A DNA stretch of 32,510 bases from Micromonospora haikouensis (GTDB taxonomy: Bacteria; Actinomycetota; Actinomycetes; Mycobacteriales; Micromonosporaceae). The position numbers were made by a program, and so were the translations under genes. Position 1 is the first letter of the stretch. Every line of letters starts with the position of its first letter. Shown piece by piece: positions 24,388 through 32,510 of this stretch. The notes under the pieces were generated by a model. That model saw only the letters and a program-made list of their open reading frames with translations, searched no databases and was not told where the DNA came from. Where the stretch lies: the NCBI RefSeq assembly GCF_900091595.1, contig NZ_FMCW01000051.1:1-32510 (forward strand), given 5' to 3'.

Positions 24388-25058
24388 CGGCGGATTCGGT
24401 CCTGGCGAAGGCGCGAGCTCTCACCGCCGAGGCGAACAAGCTACGTGCGGGCGCCGAAGCGGAGGAGAACGCCAAGCGGGTTCTCACCAGGGTCAACGAG
24501 GTCAACACAGCGCTCGACGGCCTGGAAAAGGTGCTCGACGCCGTCCGGAAGCTACGCGAGCGGGGCGTGCGTGTCGTCCCCACCGGGCTCGGCGACGGTC
24601 GGGATACCTTCGAGCAACTCGTGGGGACCGGCCTGCCGCCGCTGAGGGCGTTCGCCACGGCGAAGAGCAAGATCGAGGCTGCCCGGCAACGGATCTCCAC
24701 CGAACTGGCGCAGGCCTGGTCGGCCTGGACGGACGCGTCGCTGCGGGAGCTACCGGCGCACCGCCTGGTGATGTTGCCGCCCAGCGAGCGACGCAGTGGC
24801 CAGGACTCACTGCGTACGCTCAACAAGCTGAGCAACGTCGAGGTCCCCACCGCGGGGAACGTTCTCGAGTTCGCGGTCCTACAGGCGGGGCTGAAGGAGG
24901 AACTCGCTGCCCTGCCCGAGCCGCTCCCCGAACTACAGGATCTGCTGAGGCGACTCGGACAGCGGACCACGCTGGACCGGCTGACGGATGCCGACATCGC
25001 GCTCCTGCGGCGGCACGGCGTAGCCGACCAGATCGAGGTACAGAGGAGGGCCGTGTGA
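24384..25058 (+). CDS. dpdI: DpdI-like helical protein
   Basis: A 224-aa protein of mostly charged amphipathic helices, with coiled-coil potential in the first 75 residues (ARALTAEANKLRAGAEAEEN; VNEVNTALDGLEKVLDAV). No catalytic motif is seen. It probably acts as an adaptor between the large ATPase before it and the helicase after it. Assignment as DpdI rests on gene order and size. The GTG start overlaps the dpdH stop (GTGA) with GGAGG 6 nt upstream, and the stop overlaps dpdJ in the same way. In Salmonella, dpdI is needed for the restriction phenotype. Confidence 0.72.
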   Translation: MTADSVLAKARALTAEANKLRAGAEAEENAKRVLTRVNEVNTALDGLEKVLDAVRKLRERGVRVVPTGLGDGRDTFEQLVGTGLPPLRAFATAKSKIEAARQRISTELAQAWSAWTDASLRELPAHRLVMLPPSERRSGQDSLRTLNKLSNVEVPTAGNVLEFAVLQAGLKEELAALPEPLPELQDLLRRLGQRTTLDRLTDADIALLRRHGVADQIEVQRRAV

Positions 25059-28000
25059 CCCCGCGGTTCGCGGATCGCTTCCTGTCCGAGATTCTCGACG
25101 ATCTGGAAACCCTCGAACTGCCGCTGCTGGCCTGGGGCGTCACCACGGGCAGCCTCTCCCACGCCGAGGTCGTGTCCGTCATCGGCGAGCACCTCGCCCA
25201 GCCCGAGGTGCCGACGGGCGCCATGGCCGGCGATGTCCACGAAGCGCTGCTCGACGCCGCCCTCCTCTTCCAGGTACCGAACGTGACACCGGCGCGCTAT
25301 CGCACCCGGATGGGCGAGACCGTCCGGCTCACCGCCCGGCTACGGCAACTCTTCCCGCCGCGCCACCCCGAGTCACCGCCGCCACGGTGGTGGGAACGGG
25401 GGCGCACCCTAGTCGCGGACTACCGGCTGCACACTGCCAGGCGTCGATACCCCCGACGTGACGTAACGGTCGAGGCCGCGCTGGCGGAACTGACGGAGGA
25501 GCCGGCATGGTCCACCCATGACAGCGCCGTCGCCCGCGCACAACTGACCCACCGGACGCTCGCACGATTCCAGGTGGACGCCACCCGGCTGATCTGGAAC
25601 GCGGTGCGGTCCGGCCGCAGCATGGGCGTGATCGTCGGCGCGGGCACAGGCAGCGGCAAGACTCTCGGCTTCTACCTGCCGGCCTTTTGCGCGATGGCTG
25701 CCCATGCCCGGACCGGACGCGGCGGCGTCCACACCATCGCGCTCTACCCGCGTATCGAACTGCTACGCGACCAACTCCGCGGCGCGATCAGCACCGTGAC
25801 CCGGCTCAACAGCGCCCGAGAGGACACCCAGGCCCGCCGGCTACGCGTCGGTGTGCTGTACGGCGACACGCCCCAGAACATCGAGCAACTGAACTCCAAT
25901 TCGGTGCCCCACCTTATGCGGGCCTGGCCCACCCGAGGCAACGCCCTGGTGTGCCCCTACCTCACCTGCCCGCTCTGTACCGGGGAGTTGGTCTGGTCCG
26001 CGCAGGACCGCACCGGCCGACCCCGCGAACGGCTGCGGTGCAGCCAGCCCTCCTGCGACATGGTCATCACCGACCTGGCGCTCACCCGCGACTCGTTGCG
26101 GGAATCTCCGCCGGACCTGCTGTTCACCACCACGGAGATGCTCAACCGCAATGCCACCGATCTGTCACTTGGCTCGCTGCTGGGCTGGCTCGGCCCACGG
26201 CGCCCCAGCCTCGTCCTGCTCGACGAAGCCCATACCTACACCGGAATGCATGGCGCCCAGGTTGCCATGCTGCTGCGTCGATGGCGGAACGCGAGCCGGA
26301 AGCCGGTGACGTTCGTGGGTCTCAGCGCGACGCTACGTGACGCAGCGCGGTTCTTCGCCCAGCTTACCGGCCTGCCGGACGCTTCGGTGGACTACGTCAC
26401 CCCCGGCGAGAAGGAACTGGAGGAGGAGGGGCGCGAGTACGCCATCGCGCTACGCGCCGATCCGGTTTCCGGTGTCAGCCAACTCTCCACGTCGATCCAG
26501 GCCGCGATGCTCTTCGGCCGGGTACTGGACCCTCTCAACCGGGAGTTCTTGTACGGCTCCCGGGGCTTCCTCTTCACCGACGATCTGGACGTCACGAACC
26601 GGTTCTACGACGACCTGCGCGACGCCGAAGGAAGCCAGGGCCGGCGGGGTGTCCGCCAGCCCGGCCGAGTGTTGGCGGGTCTGCGGTCGCCTGACGGGCC
26701 CTACCGGAGCGAACGCTACGCCGACGGCCAGTCCTGGGACCTCGTCCAGCAGATCGGCCACGACCTCGACCCGGCCGGCACCGTCGGCGAGTTGCGTGTC
26801 GGGCGCACCTCCTCCCAGGACGTCGGCGTGGACCAGGACGCCGACCTCGTCGTCGCCACCGCCTCACTTGAGGTCGGCTACGATGACGAACGCGTCGGCC
26901 TTGTCCTGCAGCACAAGGCGCCACATGACGCCGCTGCGTTCATCCAGCGTCGTGGCCGCGCCGGCCGCCGTCGCGGTACCCGTCCCTGGACGGTGGTGAC
27001 CCTGTCCGACTATGGCCGTGACCGGCTTGCCTACCAGGCGTACGACTCCCTTTTTTCGCCGGAGTTGGCGGCCACCCGCCTCCCGGTCGGCAACCGCTTC
27101 GTACTGAAGATCCAAGGCGCCCAGGCCATGCTCGACTGGCTCGCCGGCCTGTCGCAGATGACGCGCATCGACCCGCGACGTGTGCTCACCGCCCCGGCCC
27201 TCTCGGCGCGGTCCGCGCCAACCTCGTCCGCCGAGCACCTGGCCGAACTCCTCGAAAAGGTCATCGTCGACGCGGGGTTGCAAGACAGCCTCATCAACCA
27301 TCTGCGTCGGGCGCTCGACATCTCCACCGACGAAGCCCAGGCCCTGCTCTGGGAACAGCCGCGGGCGCTGCTGCTCAGCGTCGCGCCCACCTCATTGCGG
27401 CGGCTGCGCTGCGGCTGGCAACCGGTCAACCCCGATCCCGGCGCGTATCCGAGAAGCCTGTTGCCGGAGTTCATCACCCGAACCCTGTACGAGCCGCTCA
27501 ACGTGCCCGAGGTGACCTTCCAGCTACCATTCGCGGGCGAGCCAGAGTCCCTGCCTATCGAACGCGCGCTGCGGGAAGCCGTCCCGGGCCGAGTCAGTCG
27601 CCGGTACGGACATCGACACAGCGCCGACCGCACCTGGCTAACCCTGCCCGAGGGAGCCGGGCAGGGGATGTTGGACATCACCACCTTTGTCGAGACCCAC
27701 ACCCCGCAGGGCATCTGGACGCCTCCGGGGCAAGCGCCCGTCCAGGTGCTGCGACCACACGTCATCAACCTGCACAAACCCGGCGCGGAAATCGACGACC
27801 GGTCCCAGGGCATCCCTCGCTGGGCATCTCAGGTCATTGAGCCCATGAGCGGCCTCTACGAAGCGAACATCCCAAAGCCCTCCGCCTGGGGCGATCGGGT
27901 CACCGCGGTGGGGTTCGCCACGAGCGCAGCCGGTAACCCCGCCGAGGTCCGGCGGATGACGTACGGTGCCGACTACGAAACCGTCTACACCCGCCCGGTG

Positions 28001-29527
28001 GGGCGTACGGTCAGCAGCAGCGTGCGCTACGTATTCGACGGGCAGCCCGCAGCGCTGGGTTTCCGGCTGACCGCCGACGCGGTCCGTTTCCGCGTCCTGC
28101 CCATGGACTTGACGCGAGCGGCGGTAACCGATTACCTGAGATCGCCGCAGTGGCGTCTCCTGGCGTTCACCGCCGCCGTCGCGGAGGACCCGACGCTCGA
28201 CGGCGTGGCCAACACCTTCCAGCGCGGCTGGATCACACTGATCTACACCACCGCCTACGCGCTGGTCGCTACCGAACCAGGCAACGCGACGTCGAACAGT
28301 GAGACTTTGTACGCTGCCCTGCGCGGCGGCGCCTGGGGGCGCAACATCGACGAGATCCTGCGCGTGCTCTACCGGGACGCCGCCCCGGCGGGATCACCTG
28401 CGCCGGAACGGCTCGTCATGACCCTCACGGAACTGAGCAGGGACACCAGGGTCATCGCCTCCCTCGATCGGCATGGCCGGCTGCTGTGGTCCGACGATGT
28501 CGTCACCCGCACCTGCCAGCTAGCGCAGCGGGTGTACCGGGACACCGTGGCCGCTGCCATCCTCGCCGCCGCCCAGCGCGCATGCCCCGACGCCCAGGAC
28601 CGCGACCTCATCCTCGATGTGCAGGAGCCGAGCGAGCCCAACGGGCCGGCGGACATCTGGCTCAGCGAAACCGCTCTGGGAGGGCTCGGCATCATCGAGC
28701 AACTCGTGACCTACTACGCACAAGATCCCCGCCGATTCTGGGGACTGGTCGACAGCGCACTCGGTCCGAGCGATCACGAGTACATCCACGACTCGCTCGT
28801 ACAACTTCTCGACCACCTCGTGTCGGAGCCGTCCTCTCCCGCCGCCGAGGCGATGCTGGCACTCCGACAGGCCCGCTCCGCGCACGACGCCGAGCAGGCC
28901 CTACACCGGTTGCGTTCGACCTGGACCACCCTCGACGGGTATCCACGGCGGCCAGCGGTGGCAGCCCTGTCGGTGCGGCTGCTCCGCCCAGGCAGCACGA
29001 GCGCCACCGACGCCACCGCACTGGGACTCGTTCGGGCCTGGGACGCGTTGCAGCAGCGGCTCGGGATCGAAGTGGACGCCACAACGTTGGCATACCTCGT
29101 CGGAACCGGACGGCTCACCGTACCGGGAACGGAAGGAGCGCCTTTCACGGCCGACCAGGTGTTCAGCCTGCTATGGCCACGCGGAAGCCGCGCCAGGGTG
29201 CAGCACCTGCAGCACTATCAGCCATACGCCGGCCCGCCGCTGATCGACCGGCTGCTGGTCCAGGCGGCTCATGACGAACGCCTACTGGACATCGACGTCA
29301 CGGACTCGAACTGGCTCGACCGGTACGCCGCCGAGATGCGCGCGCGAGGCGCTGTCATGCTCGTCGCGCCCGTGGCTCGCGCCCAGGAGTTCGGCAGAGC
29401 GCTACAGACGGTCCCTGCAGTTGCGGTAGACCGCGACGTTCTGCGCGTCTACGGCGAGGTATCCACCGTTGTCCGGCAGGACGGGTCGCTGCGGGCGATG
29501 ATCGAAGTTCGTGAGGCGGCCCAGTGA
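25055..29527 (+). CDS. dpdJ: DpdJ, large DExH helicase with zinc ribbon and DUF1998-like end
   Basis: A 1490-aa superfamily 2 helicase. Walker A is at about 195-204 (GAGTGSGKTLGFY). A four-Cys zinc ribbon sits between motifs I and II at about 300-336 (CPYLTCPLC ... RCSQPSC). DEAH is at about 388-391 (LVLLDEAHTYTGMHGAQV), motif III GLSATLRD at about 420, motifs V-VI at about 598-640 (TASLEVGYDDERVGLVLQHK; FIQRRGRAGRR). Near 1203-1216 is SETALGGLGIIEQLV, like the glycine-rich DUF1998 motif of MrfA-type repair helicases. The protein could open or translocate on invading DNA. GTG 25055 overlaps the dpdI stop, and the dpdJ stop overlaps dpdK. Confidence 0.92.
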   Translation: MTPRFADRFLSEILDDLETLELPLLAWGVTTGSLSHAEVVSVIGEHLAQPEVPTGAMAGDVHEALLDAALLFQVPNVTPARYRTRMGETVRLTARLRQLFPPRHPESPPPRWWERGRTLVADYRLHTARRRYPRRDVTVEAALAELTEEPAWSTHDSAVARAQLTHRTLARFQVDATRLIWNAVRSGRSMGVIVGAGTGSGKTLGFYLPAFCAMAAHARTGRGGVHTIALYPRIELLRDQLRGAISTVTRLNSAREDTQARRLRVGVLYGDTPQNIEQLNSNSVPHLMRAWPTRGNALVCPYLTCPLCTGELVWSAQDRTGRPRERLRCSQPSCDMVITDLALTRDSLRESPPDLLFTTTEMLNRNATDLSLGSLLGWLGPRRPSLVLLDEAHTYTGMHGAQVAMLLRRWRNASRKPVTFVGLSATLRDAARFFAQLTGLPDASVDYVTPGEKELEEEGREYAIALRADPVSGVSQLSTSIQAAMLFGRVLDPLNREFLYGSRGFLFTDDLDVTNRFYDDLRDAEGSQGRRGVRQPGRVLAGLRSPDGPYRSERYADGQSWDLVQQIGHDLDPAGTVGELRVGRTSSQDVGVDQDADLVVATASLEVGYDDERVGLVLQHKAPHDAAAFIQRRGRAGRRRGTRPWTVVTLSDYGRDRLAYQAYDSLFSPELAATRLPVGNRFVLKIQGAQAMLDWLAGLSQMTRIDPRRVLTAPALSARSAPTSSAEHLAELLEKVIVDAGLQDSLINHLRRALDISTDEAQALLWEQPRALLLSVAPTSLRRLRCGWQPVNPDPGAYPRSLLPEFITRTLYEPLNVPEVTFQLPFAGEPESLPIERALREAVPGRVSRRYGHRHSADRTWLTLPEGAGQGMLDITTFVETHTPQGIWTPPGQAPVQVLRPHVINLHKPGAEIDDRSQGIPRWASQVIEPMSGLYEANIPKPSAWGDRVTAVGFATSAAGNPAEVRRMTYGADYETVYTRPVGRTVSSSVRYVFDGQPAALGFRLTADAVRFRVLPMDLTRAAVTDYLRSPQWRLLAFTAAVAEDPTLDGVANTFQRGWITLIYTTAYALVATEPGNATSNSETLYAALRGGAWGRNIDEILRVLYRDAAPAGSPAPERLVMTLTELSRDTRVIASLDRHGRLLWSDDVVTRTCQLAQRVYRDTVAAAILAAAQRACPDAQDRDLILDVQEPSEPNGPADIWLSETALGGLGIIEQLVTYYAQDPRRFWGLVDSALGPSDHEYIHDSLVQLLDHLVSEPSSPAAEAMLALRQARSAHDAEQALHRLRSTWTTLDGYPRRPAVAALSVRLLRPGSTSATDATALGLVRAWDALQQRLGIEVDATTLAYLVGTGRLTVPGTEGAPFTADQVFSLLWPRGSRARVQHLQHYQPYAGPPLIDRLLVQAAHDERLLDIDVTDSNWLDRYAAEMRARGAVMLVAPVARAQEFGRALQTVPAVAVDRDVLRVYGEVSTVVRQDGSLRAMIEVREAAQ

Positions 29528-30042
29528 TCCTGGAACGGGTGGTGCGTACGGGTCGCAAGACCGGGCTTCGCATCGACAACCTACTATCGGCTGTCCTGCT
29601 CGGTGAGCTCGTGACGCCCAGTGCCAATCTGTGGCTGGTCTCGCCATGGATCAGTGACGTTGACGTCATTGACAACATGAGCGGCCGTTACGACAGCGTA
29701 TTTGCCGAGCCCGCCAACAGGCGCTACCCGTTGTCCGAGGTGTTAGGGATACTAACGCACAGCGGAGCCAACCTGACCGTCGTGACTCGGCCTGAGTCGC
29801 ACAACAAGACCTTCCTGGATCGACTGTTTCGGCAGGCTGACGCAGGTCGCCTCCTGATTGTCGAGGAAGAGGATGTGCACGAGAAGACATTCTGCGGCGA
29901 ACTGTGGATACTTACCGGTTCGATGAACCTGACCGTTCGCGGAATGCAGGTCAACGACGAGGCCGTGACCTATAAGTACACCGCTGAGGCTGCGGCGAGC
30001 GCCAGACTCGATCTGCGCCGCCGTTTCGGAGGTCTAGCGTGA
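29524..30042 (+). CDS. dpdK: DpdK, phospholipase D-family nuclease
   Basis: A 172-aa single-domain PLD-superfamily protein. The HxK motif is H119-E-K121 (DVHEKTFCGELWILTGSMNL), followed by G132-S-M-N135, the normal spacing for a one-motif PLD nuclease such as Nuc or BfiI. Two chains must pair to make one active site. This is the most obvious DNA-cutting component of the restriction half. It resembles Dpd and other defence-system PLD nucleases in size. GTG 29524 overlaps the dpdJ stop; the stop overlaps the final gene (GTGA). Confidence 0.9.
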   Translation: MILERVVRTGRKTGLRIDNLLSAVLLGELVTPSANLWLVSPWISDVDVIDNMSGRYDSVFAEPANRRYPLSEVLGILTHSGANLTVVTRPESHNKTFLDRLFRQADAGRLLIVEEEDVHEKTFCGELWILTGSMNLTVRGMQVNDEAVTYKYTAEAAASARLDLRRRFGGLA

Positions 30043-32045
30043 ACGTCGGCACCGCCGCAGACGACTACCCGGCCAGGGTCGACCGGTTCGTCGGCGTGTT
30101 CTTCGGGCCTGGGAATCCCGTCTGGCCGGATCGTGACCCGAACTCGTCGATGGGACGGCGGCTCACACCCTACCTGCAGGTTTTGCGTGCGGGCGATGAG
30201 GTACCTATCGTATTGCCGCGTAAGAACCAGCAGACTCGCCAATCGCTGGCCTACGTCATCCCCCGTGACCGGCGGCATGCGGCTGCGGTCGCTGACCTGC
30301 TCCAGGCGTTCGTGGGTCCGAGCCACGCTCGATTCAATGGCCTGCCCGCTAAGCTCTCCGAAGACGATCCCATCGACAGGGCCGTCCTTGATTTTGCCGG
30401 CCATTCCTCCATTTTTGTCCTCGCAAGTCCCCGGGCGTTCGAGAAAAGAATGTGGGATTCGCTGCGCCTCATGCAACAGGCGGTCGCAGTTCGACCGCAC
30501 AGGGCCTGGCACGCTCCCATTCCGGTAGGGCGACTGTTGGCGCAGTTCGACCTCGCCCTGGCCTCGGGCGCGAACGCTGCCTCAGGGGCTGTTCTCGACC
30601 AGTTGGCCGGCACCGGCGCACTGAGTGCCGCCAACCTCTGCCACCTCCGCATCAAGCGACTTGCTCGGCTCGGCCGGAATAGCGAGTTGCTGCGGCTTCC
30701 CGATCTTGTCGATGTGGCGCTCACCCAACCGCCGACACCGGTTCGCGACGCCATCCTGTCCGCAGTCTTTTCCACCTCGCTGGCCGAACCTCTCGCAGCA
30801 GGAGACCTCCGGTTGGCAAGGACACGCCTCATCGAGGTGGGTGCTATCGTTCCAGCGCTGATGGACGGCTCGCTTGCGGATTTGAGTCCACAGGCCCTTA
30901 CGGTTCTCGCACTGGCGTCGTGGATCGTGGACACCGTTCCACTCACCGGACTTTTTCGCCAGGAGCCGCAGTTCCTGGCGGCGATGGAAGGCCTGGCGCC
31001 CGATCTCGTCGCCCATTTCCGGGCTACCGACCAAGAGAAAGAACTCCAGAGGCAACTACCCGCTATTGCCCCTCGAGTGTCGGCGACGACCCCGACCTCC
31101 TGGCCCCAGTTGATCAAGGCCATCGCCGCCGAACAGGACGTCGGGACAGTCCTCGAAGAGGAGGCATGGCGCAACTGGACACCCGCCGCCGAGGCCGACC
31201 GGGAGTTGGCAACCGCCCTCGAGCAGTTCGACGACGAGGCCGCCAATCGCGCCTGGCCCTTTGTCGGAGCGTTCGTCGACTCCGACCGCTACCTTCACCC
31301 GGCCGCAAACGCTGCCCGCGAGTTCCTCACCAACGCGTTGACCCACGGCCGCTTCAGCCCAGGGGACCTCGCCGGTATCGTGGCCCTCACCGAAATCACT
31401 CTCCGGGCCAGCCCCGATGCATCCAAGTATGCGCAACTACTCGACGATCTCGCTGCCGAAGCGAGCCGATGGGCGGGACCAGACCGGGCGACCACCGTAC
31501 TCGATCTTGCCGACCTCGTCGCGAGAACGCCGTGCCCTGATGCCGAGGCCCGACTGCGCCTCGCTTACCTGCTGCTCCGGCCTCTGGCAGATCATCCGAC
31601 CCGCCTCGACGCCGACCAGGTAGCCTTCGCCGCCCGGCTCAGCGCAGAACTCGAGGTGCCACTATCGTGGCATCAGCAGCCACCAAATGCTGCGGCGGGT
31701 CTCGGGCTTGCCGAGGTGCCAGCGCAAGAGTTGCTGCTGTACTCGCTAGACGAGAATGTGCTCGATCGGGTGAGGACCGAACTCGCCATCCAGGCGCCAC
31801 AGGCCAGAGTCACCACCAGCCACGACCATGTCGGCAGCCGCCAACTCAAGCAGTGGGTCCGGCGCGCCGACGTCATCGTGATGGCCACCCGCTGTGCCAC
31901 CCACGCGGCCACCGGCTTCATCCGAGCCAACTGTCGACCGGAGACCATCGTGCAAGAGGCCGACGGCAGTGGCTCAGCGTCGTTACTTCGAGCCGCGACC
32001 ATCGCGATGACCCGTCGACCGACTGAATCGCCTGGCAGGAGGTGA
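30039..32045 (+). CDS. dpdD: DpdD-like protein with C-terminal DUF2325-like Rossmann segment
   Basis: A 668-aa protein. The N-terminal 150 residues are mixed alpha/beta (VDRFVGVFFGPGNPVWPDRD). The middle 400 are helical and repeat-like, similar in style to TPR/HEAT-type scaffolds (ATALEQFDDEAANRAWPFVG). The last about 100 residues (567-640) read LLLYSLDENVLDRVRTEL, then HVGSRQLKQWVRRADVIVMA, then ATHAATGFIRANC. The pattern of beta strand, ...ADVIV..T, and H-x-x-x-x-x-I/V-x-x-x-C resembles DUF2325 sensor-like domains. I call it DpdD because it is the only remaining dpd gene and has the right size; in the Salmonella naming order dpdD precedes dpdE, so its place at the end would be a rearrangement. 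GTG 30039 overlaps dpdK. Confidence 0.6.
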   Translation: MNVGTAADDYPARVDRFVGVFFGPGNPVWPDRDPNSSMGRRLTPYLQVLRAGDEVPIVLPRKNQQTRQSLAYVIPRDRRHAAAVADLLQAFVGPSHARFNGLPAKLSEDDPIDRAVLDFAGHSSIFVLASPRAFEKRMWDSLRLMQQAVAVRPHRAWHAPIPVGRLLAQFDLALASGANAASGAVLDQLAGTGALSAANLCHLRIKRLARLGRNSELLRLPDLVDVALTQPPTPVRDAILSAVFSTSLAEPLAAGDLRLARTRLIEVGAIVPALMDGSLADLSPQALTVLALASWIVDTVPLTGLFRQEPQFLAAMEGLAPDLVAHFRATDQEKELQRQLPAIAPRVSATTPTSWPQLIKAIAAEQDVGTVLEEEAWRNWTPAAEADRELATALEQFDDEAANRAWPFVGAFVDSDRYLHPAANAAREFLTNALTHGRFSPGDLAGIVALTEITLRASPDASKYAQLLDDLAAEASRWAGPDRATTVLDLADLVARTPCPDAEARLRLAYLLLRPLADHPTRLDADQVAFAARLSAELEVPLSWHQQPPNAAAGLGLAEVPAQELLLYSLDENVLDRVRTELAIQAPQARVTTSHDHVGSRQLKQWVRRADVIVMATRCATHAATGFIRANCRPETIVQEADGSGSASLLRAATIAMTRRPTESPGRR

Positions 32046-32176
32046 ACGCGACATGTCAATTTTTCCGAAATCATGGAGGGTGTCGTTATGCAACCCGGGC
32101 TTCTAGGGCGAGAAGTACTGGGCGGATTGGACGCCCGAACGGACGAGCACCCGGAGAGCACTAGAGGCAATGCCGT

Positions 32177-32510
32177 TCAGATAAGGGTGTTTGGGCAGGC
32201 CAGGCGGGGTGTGGGTGGTCTGGGGTGGCGGGTGTTGCGGTCGGCGGGGCGTTTGACGCGGTAGGAGTTGTGGCGGGCGCGTTTGATCGCGCGGGGGCAG
32301 GTGCGGTGTCGGCGTGGCGGTAGCCGGTGGTGCAGGAGTTCGGCGATGGTGTCGGCAATGGCGGTGTTCAGGCGCTCAGGGGGTGATGGCCGCCTGGTCG
32401 GTGACCTGGCGGCGGACGACCCGGACGCCCTGTGTGAACGACATGCGGTCAGGGTCGTAGCCGGCCGGATCGGCGGCGTCGACCAGCAGGGCCCTGATGG
32501 CGTAGTGGGC
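32177..32510 (-). pseudogene. IS4-type transposase C-terminal relic, frameshifted and cut by window end
   Basis: On the minus strand the window end reads AHYAIRALLVDAADPAGYDP, then DRMSFTQGVRVVRRQVTDQA, the pattern of the C-terminal part of actinobacterial IS4-type transposases. The frame stops at TGA 32378-32376. The expected continuation (ERLNTAIADTIAELLHHRLP, then basic residues) lies in another frame and ends at TGA 32179-32177. The shift coincides with a run of five C/G (32379-32383), so a single-base slip is likely. The N-terminal part lies beyond the window. It marks the right border region of the island. No matching terminal inverted repeat can be checked because the other end is missing. 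Confidence 0.65.

Noticed and set aside
32120..32136. Hairpin GGGCG/CGCCC after the last dpd gene as an operon terminator
   Set aside because: Only 5 bp of stem and no U-tract, 75 nt past the stop; too weak to annotate in such GC-rich DNA.
32073..32264. 63-aa plus-strand open frame after the dpd operon
   Set aside because: It runs into the antisense of the transposase relic and shows no family resemblance.
1..32510. CRISPR arrays, tRNA or rRNA genes
   Set aside because: I found no regularly spaced direct repeats and no tRNA-like cloverleaf with a T-loop in a plausible position. The att site next to the integrase could not be identified.

Overview
The window looks like part of a high-GC actinomycete chromosome, most likely a Micromonosporaceae-type or Streptomyces-type organism. 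This is inferred from the strongly GC-biased third codon positions, frequent GTG starts, a short leaderless-type promoter arrangement and the protein families present. It reads as a defence-bearing integrative element with a largely decayed transfer backbone. Its cargo is a complete Dpd-type 7-deazaguanine DNA modification and restriction island.

Left end (1-5000). A partial C-terminus of an unknown gene is followed by two hairpins. Then a minus-strand trio follows: a small protein, an excisionase-like HTH protein and a tyrosine recombinase. Next comes about 2 kb without intact genes. It holds a striking cluster of ten CTGTCA/TGACAG hexamers, a frame-broken relic of a conjugative-transfer ATPase (TraG/TraD type), and two perfect palindromes side by side. 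Two small plus-strand genes of unknown function follow and end in a good hairpin terminator.

Regulatory pair (5020-6833, minus strand). A gene of unknown function is followed by an HTH-XRE/ImmA-type metallopeptidase fusion. The pair is transcribed divergently from the cargo, across a 551-bp intergenic region with a candidate promoter and a run of hairpins in the predicted leader.

Modification half (7385-14373, plus strand). The order is queC-queE-queD-folE2, then a 317-aa protein in the position expected for DpdC, then a first dpdB, dpdA and a second dpdB. All eight genes overlap by 1-4 nt (TGATG or GTGA junctions), so they form one tightly coupled translational unit. QueD/E/C and FolE2 make preQ0 from GTP. 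DpdA (a TGT-like enzyme) with DpdB inserts it into DNA in place of guanine. No queuosine tRNA genes lie nearby, so the preQ0 supply appears dedicated to DNA.

Restriction half (14558-32045, plus strand). After a 184-bp gap with an inverted repeat come dpdE (SNF2/RapA-like), dpdF (RecQ-like helicase), dpdG, dpdH (ATPase), dpdI, dpdJ (large DExH helicase with zinc ribbon and DUF1998-like end), dpdK (PLD-family nuclease) and a dpdD-like gene. They are again joined by overlapping or abutting start/stop codons.

Right end (32177-32510). A frameshifted C-terminus of an IS4-type transposase lies on the minus strand and runs off the window.

The Dpd system as such is described (Salmonella Montevideo dpdA-K). 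What looks unusual here is the pair of intact DpdB paralogues flanking DpdA, the built-in FolE2-QueDEC supply line, the ImmA-type regulator next door, a structured leader before queC, and the physical split of modification and restriction genes into two transcription units.
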